DNA of 64,000 bases, from contig NZ_CP077085.1 of assembly GCF_014268455.2 (NCBI RefSeq), forward strand, positions 434,001-498,000, given 5' to 3'. The DNA comes from Pseudomonas shahriarae. GTDB taxonomy: Bacteria > Pseudomonadota > Gammaproteobacteria > Pseudomonadales > Pseudomonadaceae. Shown here piece by piece: positions 46,924 to 56,502 of this stretch. The translations under genes were made by a program, and so were the position numbers. Under the pieces are notes generated by a model. That model searched no databases. It was not told the DNA's origin and saw only the letters and a program-made list of their open reading frames with translations. Numbering within the stretch: the first letter of the stretch is position 1; each line of letters opens with the position of its first letter.

Positions 46924-48002
46924 GCAATCAGGTCCTTCGCTTCGGTGTTACCGAGGCGTTCGCCCTGATAACTGCCGTCCTGGACCCGGCGGCACCATTC
47001 CAGGTTGTCGAGGTACCACTGCACGGTCTTGCGCAGGCCGCTCTCGAAGGTTTCTTCCGGGACCCAACCCAGTTCGCGCTCGATCTTGCTGGCGTCGATA
47101 GCGTAGCGCTGGTCATGGCCTGGACGGTCCTTGACGAAGGTGATCAGGTCGGTGAACTGGGCAACGCCGGCCGGACGCTGTGGCGCCAGTTCTTCGAGCA
47201 GTGCGCAGATGCCACGCACCACGTCGATGTTCTTCTGCTCGTTGTGCCCGCCGATGTTGTAAGTCTCGCCCACCACACCTTCGGTGACGACTTTGAGCAG
47301 TGCGCGGGCGTGGTCTTCGACAAACAGCCAGTCACGTACTTGCAAGCCATCGCCGTATACCGGCAGGGCCTTGCCCGCCAAGGCATTGAGGATCACCAGC
47401 GGGATCAGCTTCTCGGGGAAGTGGAACGGCCCGTAGTTGTTCGAGCAGTTGGTCAGCAGCACCGGCAAACCGTAAGTACGCTGCCAGGCGCGAACCAGGT
47501 GGTCGGACGCGGCCTTGCTCGCAGAGTAAGGCGAGCTTGGCGCGTAAGGCGTGGTTTCGGTGAACAGGTCATCCACACCATGCAGGTCGCCATACACTTC
47601 GTCGGTGGAAATGTGATGGAAGCGGAAGGCGCTCTTGGCCGGCTCTGCCAACTGCTGCCAGTAGGCGCGAGTGGCTTCCAGCAGACTGTAGGTGCCGACG
47701 ATGTTGGTCTGGATAAAGTCCGACGGACCGTCGATGGAACGGTCGACATGGGACTCGGCCGCCAGGTGCATGATGGCCTGGGGCTGGAAGCGTGCCAGGA
47801 CTGCACTGACGGTGGCCTGGTCGATGATATCGGCCTGGACGAACTCATAGCGGCTGTCGGTCGCGATGCTGGTCAGCGACTCAAGATTGCCCGCGTAGGT
47901 CAGTTTGTCGAGGTTGAGAACTTCATGTTCAGTGTTTTGAATCAAATGGCGGATCAGTGCGGAACCGATAAAACCGGCACCACCGGTAACAAGAATACGC
48001 AT
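46920..48002 (-). CDS. rfbB: dTDP-glucose 4,6-dehydratase
   Basis: 360 residues, extended short-chain dehydrogenase. NAD-binding [15 protein letters not shown] at the N-terminus, the catalytic [11 protein letters not shown] and [15 protein letters not shown]. It oxidises and dehydrates dTDP-glucose to the 4-keto-6-deoxy sugar. First gene of rfbBAD. ATG at 48002; the 15 codons before it are not supported. Confidence 0.95.
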   Translation of the reverse strand: MRILVTGGAGFIGSALIRHLIQNTEHEVLNLDKLTYAGNLESLTSIATDSRYEFVQADIIDQATVSAVLARFQPQAIMHLAAESHVDRSIDGPSDFIQTNIVGTYSLLEATRAYWQQLAEPAKSAFRFHHISTDEVYGDLHGVDDLFTETTPYAPSSPYSASKAASDHLVRAWQRTYGLPVLLTNCSNNYGPFHFPEKLIPLVILNALAGKALPVYGDGLQVRDWLFVEDHARALLKVVTEGVVGETYNIGGHNEQKNIDVVRGICALLEELAPQRPAGVAQFTDLITFVKDRPGHDQRYAIDASKIERELGWVPEETFESGLRKTVQWYLDNLEWCRRVQDGSYQGERLGNTEAKDLIA

Positions 48003-48100
48003 GTCGAGAGGCCTTTTCCTTGGACGGAAACTGAGCGAATGGGGCATAGCTTGCGGGCTTGCGATGGGCGGTGCAAGGGGCGGTGGTCAGATTGGCCCGA

Positions 48101-48132
48101 CTTGCGTGCTCAAAGGCTTGCGTGCTCAAAGA
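48101..48132. repeat. Tandem 16-base repeat upstream of the fusion gene
   Basis: CTTGCGTGCTCAAAG occurs twice in direct succession (48101 and 48117) in the 213-base divergent region between rfbB and the fusion enzyme gene. It could be a regulator-binding repeat or a replication slip; nothing else was recognised there. Confidence 0.6.
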
Positions 48133-48215
48133 AGACCATCACAATGGGTTTGGGTTGCATCAGACCTATTAACAATGGCGATATAAGCGCCGGACAAAAA
48201 ACCAGGGGCCGTCAC

Positions 48216-51125
48216 ATGTTGCTCGATACATTGATCCACCGCGCCAGTTTGCCGTGCCCTCAAGTCGGGCCGGAGCAAGCCTTGCAGATGCTTGAGCAAC
48301 ATTACGGCCTCAGTGGCACGCTGCAGTCCCTGGGCAGCCAGCAAGACCTCAATTACCGGGTCGACAGTGACCGGGGCCGCTTCGTCCTGAAAATCTGCCG
48401 TGGCGAGTATGCCGCCGTCGAGCTGCACGCCCAGCACGCCGCCCTGGCGCACCTGCAGGCACAGGCGGCGGTTCGGGTGCCCACGGTCATCAGTACCCTT
48501 GATGGCGAGCAGCTGCTGAGCCTGACGGTGGCCGGGCAGGCGGTGCACCTGCGGTTGCTGGACTATATCGACGGCCAGCCGCTGACCCACCTGCCGCACC
48601 TGGGCCGTGAGCTGATCGCCGGGTTTGGCCAGCTGTGCGGGCAGATGAGCCGGGCGTTGGCCGGCTTCGCCCATGGGGGCCTGGAGCGCACCCTGCAGTG
48701 GGACCCGCGCCACGCCCTGGAACTGATCCGTCATTTACTCTCGACACTCGACAACCTGCCCCAGCGTGCGGCCCTGGAACAGGTCGCCGCCCAGGTCGAG
48801 CAGCGCCTGCGCCCCCTGGCCGAGCAATTGCCGTGGCAGGCGGTGCATATGGATATCACCGATGACAACGTGGTGTGGCAGCGGGATGCCGAGCGGCATT
48901 GGCAGGTGCAGGGCGTTATCGACTTCGGTGATTTGGTGCATACCTGGCGGATTGCCGACCTGTCGGTGACCTGCGCCGCTTTACTGCACCACGCTGACGG
49001 CGACCCGTTTGCGATCCTGCCGGCGATCCAGGCCTGTCACGCGTTGACCCCTTTGCAACCCCAGGAATTGCAGGCGTTGTGGCCGCTGATTGTGGCCCGT
49101 GCGGCGGTTCTAGTCCTGAGCAGCGAACAGCAGCAGCGCCTGGACCCAGATAACTCTTACCTGTTGAAGAATGCCGAGCACGAGTGGGAAATTTTCCACG
49201 TTGCCACCTCGGTGCCGTTTGAATTGATGGAGGCGGCGATCCAGGCGTGCGTCGGTGCAACCCCCAAACCAGTGGCCAGCGAAGGCTTTGCCCCGCTGCT
49301 GCCGGGCCTGGTGGGGCGCGAGTTCGCGCTGATCGACCTGGGTGTACTCAGTGAACATTTCGAAGCCGGAAACTGGGAAACCCCTGGCATCGACCAACAT
49401 CTATTGCAGCAGGCTGCAACGGTCCACGGCTTGGCGGCCAGTCGTTATGGCCAGTATCGCTTGTCCCGCACGCGTCCGGACTGCGCGAGCGAACCGCACA
49501 CGTTCGCCCTGCACGTCGAACTGTATGTGCCCCAGGGCAGCGTCGTAGAGGCGCCGTTCGCCGGCATCCTGCGCAGCACTGCCGATGGCGTATTAAGTCT
49601 GCATAGCGCGCAACTGAATGTACGGCTACAGGGCCTGAAAAATGCCTTGCAACCCGGTGCCGCGGTGCTCAAAGGCCAGGTACTGGGGGAGGCGGGCGGG
49701 GCATTGACCGTGCAACTGTGCCGGGTTGACCTTGATCCACCATTGTTCTGCACGCCGTCCCGCGCTGCGGCCTGGCAGGCGTTGTGCCCATCGCCGGCGA
49801 CGCTGCTGGGCCTGGCCTGTGACGCCGAGCCGGAGGTGGATCCAGAAGCCTTGCTGGCCCGGCGCGATGCCAGCTTCGCCCGCTCGCAGAAGCACTATTA
49901 CGTCGACCCGCCGCGCATCGAGCGTGGCTGGCGCAATCATCTGATCGACATGCAGGGCCGCTCGTACCTGGACATGCTCAACAATGTCGCGGTACTGGGC
50001 CACGGCCATCCGCGCATGGCCCAGGTGGCGGCGCGGCAGTGGTCGCTGCTCAACACCAACTCACGCTTTCATTACGCCGCAATTGCCGAGTTTTCCGAGC
50101 GTCTGCTGGCGCTGGCGCCCGAGTCCATGGACCGCGTGTTCCTGGTCAACAGTGGCACCGAAGCCAACGACCTGGCGATCCGCCTGGCCTGGGCCTACAG
50201 CGGCGGGCGCGACATGCTCAGTGTGCTGGAGGCCTATCACGGCTGGTCGGTGGCGGCCGATGCGGTGTCCACCTCGATCGCCGACAACCCCCAGGCCCTG
50301 AGCAGCCGGCCCGACTGGGTGCACCCCGTGACCGCGCCCAATACCTATCGCGGCGAATTCCGTGGCCCGGACACTGCGCCGGATTACGTGCGCAGCGTGG
50401 AGCACAACCTGGCGAAAATCGCCGCCAGCCAGCGCCAGTTGGCGGGCTTTATCTGCGAGCCGGTATATGGCAATGCCGGTGGCATCTCCCTGCCACCGGG
50501 CTATTTGCAGCAGGTGTATGCCCTGGTGCGCGCCCAGGGCGGGGTGTGTATCGCCGATGAAGTGCAGGTTGGCTATGGGCGCATGGGCCATTTCTTCTGG
50601 GGCTTTGAAGAGCAGGGCGTGGTGCCGGACATCATCACCATGGCCAAGGGCATGGGTAACGGCCAGCCGTTGGGTGCGGTGATCACCCGCCGGGAAATCG
50701 CCGAAGCGCTGGAGGCCGAAGGGTACTTCTTCTCGTCCTCCGGCGGCAGCCCGGTCAGTTGCCGGATTGGTCTGGCGGTGCTGGATGTGATGGAGCAAGA
50801 AAAGCTCTGGGAAAACGCCCAGGTGGTCGGCGGGCACTTCAAGGCGCGGCTCGAGGCGCTGATCGAGCGCCATCCGCTGGTGGGGGCGGTGCATGGCTCG
50901 GGCTTTTATCTGGGGCTGGAGTTGGTGCGGGACCGGCAGACCCTGGAGCCGGCGACGCAAGAAACCGCCAAGCTGTGTGATCGCTTGCGTGAGCTGGGGA
51001 TTTTTATGCAGCCGACCGGGGACTATTTGAACATCCTCAAGATCAAGCCGCCGATGGTCACGTCTAGACGCAGTGTGGATTTCTTTGTCGACATGTTGTC
51101 GAAGGTGCTGGATGAAGGGTTGTAA
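48216..51125 (+). CDS. Three-domain fusion: kinase-like (APH), M23-like, class III aminotransferase
   Basis: 969 residues. Residues about 20-300 are an aminoglycoside/choline-kinase fold: catalytic loop VHMDITDDNVVWQRD with H211, D213 and N218, and the metal Asp236 in GVIDFGDLVHTW. Residues about 420-520 are a short M23-peptidase/biotinyl-like beta domain (GSVVEAPFAGILRST, GAAVLKGQVLGEAGG) without visible catalytic metal ligands. Residues about 540-969 are a class III PLP aminotransferase: LVNSGTEANDLAIRLA, CIADEVQVGYGRMG and Lys811 in TMAKGMGNGQPLG. Related animal enzymes are phospholyases of phosphoethanolamine or phospholysine; the fused kinase suggests phosphorylation then elimination. 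ATG at 48216 follows AGGGG. Confidence 0.88.
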   Translation: MLLDTLIHRASLPCPQVGPEQALQMLEQHYGLSGTLQSLGSQQDLNYRVDSDRGRFVLKICRGEYAAVELHAQHAALAHLQAQAAVRVPTVISTLDGEQLLSLTVAGQAVHLRLLDYIDGQPLTHLPHLGRELIAGFGQLCGQMSRALAGFAHGGLERTLQWDPRHALELIRHLLSTLDNLPQRAALEQVAAQVEQRLRPLAEQLPWQAVHMDITDDNVVWQRDAERHWQVQGVIDFGDLVHTWRIADLSVTCAALLHHADGDPFAILPAIQACHALTPLQPQELQALWPLIVARAAVLVLSSEQQQRLDPDNSYLLKNAEHEWEIFHVATSVPFELMEAAIQACVGATPKPVASEGFAPLLPGLVGREFALIDLGVLSEHFEAGNWETPGIDQHLLQQAATVHGLAASRYGQYRLSRTRPDCASEPHTFALHVELYVPQGSVVEAPFAGILRSTADGVLSLHSAQLNVRLQGLKNALQPGAAVLKGQVLGEAGGALTVQLCRVDLDPPLFCTPSRAAAWQALCPSPATLLGLACDAEPEVDPEALLARRDASFARSQKHYYVDPPRIERGWRNHLIDMQGRSYLDMLNNVAVLGHGHPRMAQVAARQWSLLNTNSRFHYAAIAEFSERLLALAPESMDRVFLVNSGTEANDLAIRLAWAYSGGRDMLSVLEAYHGWSVAADAVSTSIADNPQALSSRPDWVHPVTAPNTYRGEFRGPDTAPDYVRSVEHNLAKIAASQRQLAGFICEPVYGNAGGISLPPGYLQQVYALVRAQGGVCIADEVQVGYGRMGHFFWGFEEQGVVPDIITMAKGMGNGQPLGAVITRREIAEALEAEGYFFSSSGGSPVSCRIGLAVLDVMEQEKLWENAQVVGGHFKARLEALIERHPLVGAVHGSGFYLGLELVRDRQTLEPATQETAKLCDRLRELGIFMQPTGDYLNILKIKPPMVTSRRSVDFFVDMLSKVLDEGL

Positions 51126-51336
51126 CCCCCTTCAATAAATTGAAATGCTCCCACAGTTGATTGGGGTTTCACTTTTAAAACCGATTGTTATCGGGAATAT
51201 TTTGAGTTTTTTAGATAGTCGGATGTTTGCGTGCTTTAAAAGCCGATTTTTATCCGCTATAAAGTCGCGCAGCATTCCCCTTTCTGTCATCGGCCCTGGT
51301 TATCCTGGCCGCTGACCACCGCCCAGGAGATGATTC

Positions 51337-52215
<879 letters not shown>

Positions 52216-52220
52216 TCGCC

Positions 52221-53327
52221 ATGACCACTTTGCACAGCACGCCTCGCGCTGACGGCTTTTATATGCCAGCCGAGTGGGCGCCCCAGACCCAGGCCTGGAT
52301 GATCTGGCCCGAGCGTCCCGACAACTGGCGCCTGGGCGGCAAGCCGGCGCAGGCGGCCCATGCGGCAGTGGCCAAGGCCATTGCGCGTTTTGAACCGGTG
52401 ACGGTTGCGGTCTCCGCCGGCCAGTACGAAAACGCCCGGGCGCGCCTGGATGTGCCGAATATCCGAGTGGTGGAGATGTCCAGCGACGATGCGTGGGTAC
52501 GCGACAGCGGGCCGACCTTCGTGATCAATGACCAGGGCGAAGTGCGTGGCGTGAACTGGGATTTCAACGCCTGGGGCGGGTTTGACGGTGGCTTGTATGC
52601 CCCGTGGAACCGCGATTCCCAGGTGGGCGGCAAGATCCTTGAGATCGAGCGCAGCCCGCGTTATCGCACCGAAGGTTTTGTGCTGGAGGGCGGCTCGATC
52701 CACGTTGATGGTGAAGGCACGCTGATCACCACCGAGGAATGCCTGCTTAATCGTAATCGCAACCCGCACCTGGGCCGCGAAGAGATCGAAGCGGTCCTCA
52801 GCGCCAACCTGGCTGTGGATAAGATCATCTGGCTGCCCGACGGTCTGTTCAACGACGAAACCGACGGCCATGTGGATAACTTCTGCTGCTACGTGCGCCC
52901 GGGCGAAGTCTTGCTGGCGTGGACCGACGACCCGCAAGACCCGAACTATGCACGCTGCCATGCCGCCATGGACGTGCTGCAAAACAGCACAGACGCCAAG
53001 GGCCGCGCGTTTATCGTACATAAAATGCCGATCCCGGGGCCGTTGTACGCCACTGAGGAAGAGTGCGCCGGTGTCGATCCGGTGGACGGTTCCCAGGAGC
53101 GTAATCCGACCGTGCGTTTGGCCGGTTCCTACGTCAACTTTCTGATCGTCAACGGCGGCATCATCGCGCCGAGTTTTGATGACCCGCTGGACAGCCGCGC
53201 CGAGGAAATCCTTCAGGGTCTGTTCCCGCAACATGAAGTGGTGATGGTGCCAGGTCGTGAACTGTTACTGGGGGGCGGCAATATCCACTGTCTGACCCAA
53301 CAACAGCCCGCGCCGCACAAAAACTGA
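52221..53327 (+). CDS. aguA: Agmatine deiminase
   Basis: 368 residues, guanidino-modifying enzyme fold. Start [24 protein letters not shown] region, central [13 protein letters not shown] and the catalytic Cys357 in [16 protein letters not shown]. It converts agmatine to N-carbamoylputrescine and ammonia. A strong terminator follows. No aguR is in the window. Confidence 0.95.
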   Translation: MTTLHSTPRADGFYMPAEWAPQTQAWMIWPERPDNWRLGGKPAQAAHAAVAKAIARFEPVTVAVSAGQYENARARLDVPNIRVVEMSSDDAWVRDSGPTFVINDQGEVRGVNWDFNAWGGFDGGLYAPWNRDSQVGGKILEIERSPRYRTEGFVLEGGSIHVDGEGTLITTEECLLNRNRNPHLGREEIEAVLSANLAVDKIIWLPDGLFNDETDGHVDNFCCYVRPGEVLLAWTDDPQDPNYARCHAAMDVLQNSTDAKGRAFIVHKMPIPGPLYATEEECAGVDPVDGSQERNPTVRLAGSYVNFLIVNGGIIAPSFDDPLDSRAEEILQGLFPQHEVVMVPGRELLLGGGNIHCLTQQQPAPHKN

Positions 53328-53398
53328 GTGCACTTGTAACAGGCGATTTCGCCGTACGACGGCTGATCGTCAGCCACTGCACTGGGCAATAACAACAA

Positions 53399-53430
53399 GC
53401 CCACGGCCCATTGGGGCCGTGGGCTTTTTT
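53399..53430 (+). terminator. aguBA terminator
   Basis: GCCCACGGCCC (53399-53409) pairs with GGGCCGTGGGC (53414-53424) around ATTG, followed by six T. Confidence 0.93.
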
Positions 53431-53570
53431 GTGTGTGCAAGCCCGTAAATCGGGCTTATTGGCATAGCTCTTGTATCGGCGTTGTGACAGTGATCGGGGT
53501 TTGTGACTGCACAGTTCTGTCATAAACCTTGAGTAAGTTAGCCGCTCAAGCAGTAGGAGAGAGCGCTGAA

Positions 53571-53783
53571 ATGAACGCCGATATCAACCTGGTCTATACA
53601 CGCGCGCCCCACCCCCTGGCAGTTCGGGGCGAAGCGATTCACGCGCTGGCACTCTGGTTGAAGGAAAACGGCTCGCGCCGGATCCGGCAGGCTGATCCAC
53701 GCAGGGTGATGAGTGAGCGCTACCCGCTGGGGTTGTTCAGTGAGGATGAGGTGCAAGTGCTATGCGAATTGATCCGCAACTGA
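53571..53783 (+). CDS. Small uncharacterised protein
   Basis: 70 residues, not recognised. ATG at 53571 has AGGAGAG upstream; the frame extends 14 codons further but without a ribosome site. The sequence reads AIHALALWLKENGSRRIRQA, then MSERYPLGLFSEDEVQVLCE, which looks like a compact helical protein. It stands alone after the aguBA terminator and is followed by a REP cluster. Confidence 0.65.
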   Translation: MNADINLVYTRAPHPLAVRGEAIHALALWLKENGSRRIRQADPRRVMSERYPLGLFSEDEVQVLCELIRN

Positions 53784-53801
53784 CTGCCACTGATCTGCAA
53801 G

Positions 53802-53953
53802 TGTGGGAGCGGGCTTGCCCTAATGCCAGTCAGTTAAGCGCAGATCCCCTGTGGGAGCGGGCTTGCTCGCGAAAGCAGTGGGTCAGTCAACATCAATGTT
53901 GGCTGGGCCGACGTCTTCGCGGCGATGCGGCGATCCGACAAGCCCGCTCCCCC
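53802..53953. repeat. REP cluster (three copies)
   Basis: GTGGGAGCGGGCTTGCCC at 53802, GTGGGAGCGGGCTTGCTCGC near 53851 and an inverted partner GACAAGCCCGCTCCCCC near 53952. The second and third form a REP pair; the first is a lone extra half-site. Confidence 0.85.
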
Positions 53954-53969
53954 ATGAGCCGCATGTGGC

Positions 53970-56042
53970 TTAGAAGTTGTACGTCCCCGTTACCACCAGG
54001 CTGCGCGGCTCACCAAACTGGATCTGGTTGGCGCTGGTCGCCGACGCGTAGTACGTCTTGTCGCTGATGTTATTGAGCGCCGCCTTCACATCCCAGTCCT
54101 TGTGCCGGAACCCGGCCAGGGCGTCCCAGCGGCCATAGCCCGGCAACACCACGGTGTTGGCGTTATCGGCATAACGATCACCCACCAGGGTCAGGCCGGT
54201 TTCGGCGTACCAGCCCATTTCCGGTTTCCAGGTAACGAACAGGCTGGCGTTGCGCTTGGCCACGTCGCTGATGCGTTTGCCTTCAAAGCTATTGTTGTCT
54301 TTCACCACCTTGGCATCCTGTACGCCGATGCCGCCGCGTACATACCAGTTGCCGGCGATTTTGCCGGTGGTGGTCAGCTCGATACCACGGGAACGCTGGA
54401 GGCCGCTGAGCAGGGTGATCAGTGGTTTCTCCGGGTCGCGGGTGCGGCGGTTGTAGAGTTCCAGTTCATACACGGCGAGGGTGGTGCTCAAGCGGTCGTC
54501 GAACCAGTCGCTCTTGACCCCGATTTCCTTTTGCTTGGTCAGCTCGGGGCTCAGGTCATTGGTATTGTCCTTCGCATTCGGGGTGATGCCGATCAGGCCG
54601 CCGCCGGTGGGGGAAAACGTCTTGCTCCACGACGCGTAGAACGAATGGTTCTCCACTGGCGTCCACACCACGCCCAGCCGTGGGCTAGTGTTGTGGCTGT
54701 CGACCTTTTTGCCCAGGTTGATGATTTTATTGGTGGTGTCCACTTCAAAACGGTCGTAGCGCAAACCTGCGAGCAACTGCCACTGATCGTTCAGGCGCAG
54801 TTGGTCCTGCACATACAGGCCTTGGCTTTCGACCTCGGTGTGGTTGTTGCTCGAGATCGTCATCGGCCCGGTATGGCTCAGGTGGCGGTTGGGGTGGTTC
54901 AGATCGAGGCCGGGCACTGTGGCCGTTACCGCGCTGTACAACTTCGGATCACGGCGCTGGCTGCCCAGCTCCACGCCGGTCAGCAGGCGGTGTTCCAGGC
55001 CAAAGGTATTGAAGCCACCTTCGAGTTCGACGTTATTGAATACGTTGCGCGTCGTCAGGTCTTGCTGCCAGCGCTGGCGCGCGACGGTGTTGGTCTTGGG
55101 GTCGTAGCCGTTCAGGTAGGTATTGTCGAAGTCACTGTCGAGCTTGAACACGCCCAGGGTGTGGCGCAGTTGCCAGCTGTCGTTGAGTTCATAGGCGAGC
55201 TTGGAGCGCAGGGACTGGGTGGTGTCGTCGATATAGTCCCGTGGGTCGCCGTAGGTGGTGTCGCGGCTCACATCGGCCGGACGCCCGCGCACGCCGGGGA
55301 TGCCACGGTCCGGGGTGCGGTCGTAGCGGCTGTATTCGTATTGCACCAGCCAGTTCAGTTGCGGGGTCAGTTGCCAGCTTATCGACGGCGCGAACAGTTT
55401 GCGGTTGCCGCTGATGCCGTCGCGGAAGCTGTCGGTGTCCTCGTTGCCCATGTTCAGGCGCAGGCTGATGTTCTCGGTCGGGTCAGCGCTCAAGTCGGTG
55501 TACAGACTGCGCAGCCCGTTCGTGCCGCCTTGGGCCTCGAGGCTGGAAGCACGCCCGGCCTGGGGCATTTTGCTGACGCGGTTGACGATCCCGCCCTGGC
55601 CACCACGGCCGTACAACACGGCGGCGGGGCCCTTGAGCACGTCGATGCGTTCGATGTTGTGCAGGTCGCGTACGTACTGGCTGTCGTCGCGGATGCCATC
55701 GAGGTAGAAGTCGTTGCTGGCATCGAAGCCACGGATGCGCAAACTGTCGAAGCGCGTGTCGGCGCCGCTGCTGACGTTGGGGATGCCACTCAGGGCCTGG
55801 CCCAGATCGTTGGTGCCGTAGGCGCGCAGGTTCTCGGTCTTTACCGAGTCGATCGCCTGGGGCACGTAGCGCACCGGCGTGCTTGTGCGCGTGGCGGTGT
55901 TGGTGTCTTTGACGCGCGGGTCGTCCTCGTCAGCTTCGGCGCTGATGGAGGTGGCGGGCAGTGTGGTCGCGGCGCAGGCAAATCCGGCGCACAGCAGTGC
56001 GGAAAGCCCAAGGGTTATGGGCGTCAGGCGAGAGGCAGGCAT
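53970..56042 (-). CDS. TonB-dependent siderophore receptor
   Basis: 690 residues. A signal peptide (MPASRLTPITLGLSALLCAG, cleavage near ACAA) precedes a TonB-box-like region, the plug domain (LGQALSGIPNVSSGADTRFD, then LKGPAAVLYGRGGQGGIVNR near residue 135) and a 22-strand barrel ending VVTGTYNF with terminal Phe. It resembles the Fiu/PiuA-like group of catecholate receptors. The siderophore cannot be told. No TonB-ExbBD or sigma/anti-sigma pair is next to it, and there is no N-terminal signalling extension. Confidence 0.9.
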   Translation of the reverse strand: MPASRLTPITLGLSALLCAGFACAATTLPATSISAEADEDDPRVKDTNTATRTSTPVRYVPQAIDSVKTENLRAYGTNDLGQALSGIPNVSSGADTRFDSLRIRGFDASNDFYLDGIRDDSQYVRDLHNIERIDVLKGPAAVLYGRGGQGGIVNRVSKMPQAGRASSLEAQGGTNGLRSLYTDLSADPTENISLRLNMGNEDTDSFRDGISGNRKLFAPSISWQLTPQLNWLVQYEYSRYDRTPDRGIPGVRGRPADVSRDTTYGDPRDYIDDTTQSLRSKLAYELNDSWQLRHTLGVFKLDSDFDNTYLNGYDPKTNTVARQRWQQDLTTRNVFNNVELEGGFNTFGLEHRLLTGVELGSQRRDPKLYSAVTATVPGLDLNHPNRHLSHTGPMTISSNNHTEVESQGLYVQDQLRLNDQWQLLAGLRYDRFEVDTTNKIINLGKKVDSHNTSPRLGVVWTPVENHSFYASWSKTFSPTGGGLIGITPNAKDNTNDLSPELTKQKEIGVKSDWFDDRLSTTLAVYELELYNRRTRDPEKPLITLLSGLQRSRGIELTTTGKIAGNWYVRGGIGVQDAKVVKDNNSFEGKRISDVAKRNASLFVTWKPEMGWYAETGLTLVGDRYADNANTVVLPGYGRWDALAGFRHKDWDVKAALNNISDKTYYASATSANQIQFGEPRSLVVTGTYNF

Positions 56043-56081
56043 CTAGGGGCGTATCCGTAAGAAGGAGGAAGAAAACGCGCG

Positions 56082-56103
56082 AATGATAATGCTTGCTATT
56101 TGC
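56082..56103. promoter_or_regulatory. Possible Fur box before the TonB receptor
   Basis: GATAATGCTTGCTATTT (about 56085-56101) resembles the Fur box GATAATGATAATCATTATC in its arms, 45-60 bases before the receptor start on the minus strand. It fits iron repression of the receptor. The centre deviates, so it is only a candidate. Confidence 0.5.
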
Positions 56104-56305
56104 GCGCGTTAATCATTCCTCGACCTTCCACGAAAACAAATGTTTCAAGATGTGTTTTTTATAGAATTTTACGCCGCAGGGGAAAATGCGTTACCCACCA
56201 GCGGCTTATTCAGGCGATGAATTGGCCGAGCGTATATATCGCGTAAATAATGGCTAAATAATATCGCTTAGACTTTTTTTGCCTAAATACAGACGATTCA
56301 CTAAA

Positions 56306-56335
56306 TTGACATGCGGCTGAGGGCGCGGATAGGAT
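56306..56335 (+). promoter_or_regulatory. Sigma-70-like promoter before the porin leader
   Basis: Perfect TTGACA (56306-56311) and TAGGAT (56330-56335, four of six) with an 18-base spacer. Transcription would start near 56342. It is the best promoter found upstream of the porin gene (56503). Confidence 0.55.
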
Positions 56336-56375
56336 TCGCCTCAACGCCTGTGGCTAACCGCCATGACTTCCCTAT

Positions 56376-56420
56376 AAAAAAAGGCCCGCGGCATATTCGG
56401 TCGTCCGCGGGCCTTTTTTT
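56376..56420 (+). terminator. Terminator-like hairpin in the porin leader
   Basis: AAAAAAAGGCCCGCGG (56376-56391) pairs with CCGCGGGCCTTTTTTT (56405-56420) around a 13-base loop. Being flanked by both A and T runs it would work in both directions. It lies after the promoter at 56306 and before the porin gene at 56503, so it may be an attenuator or the end of a short RNA. Confidence 0.75.
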
Positions 56421-56502
56421 ATCCGGGGAAAGTTGATACCAAAAAAGCCAAATGGAGCCAGGTGTCACAGCGCGTACTCAACCAGTAATAAGGAATAAGA
56501 AA

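Noticed and set aside
53571..53783. Small protein considered as an antitoxin of a toxin-antitoxin pair
   Set aside because: No partner gene overlaps or lies close on the same strand.
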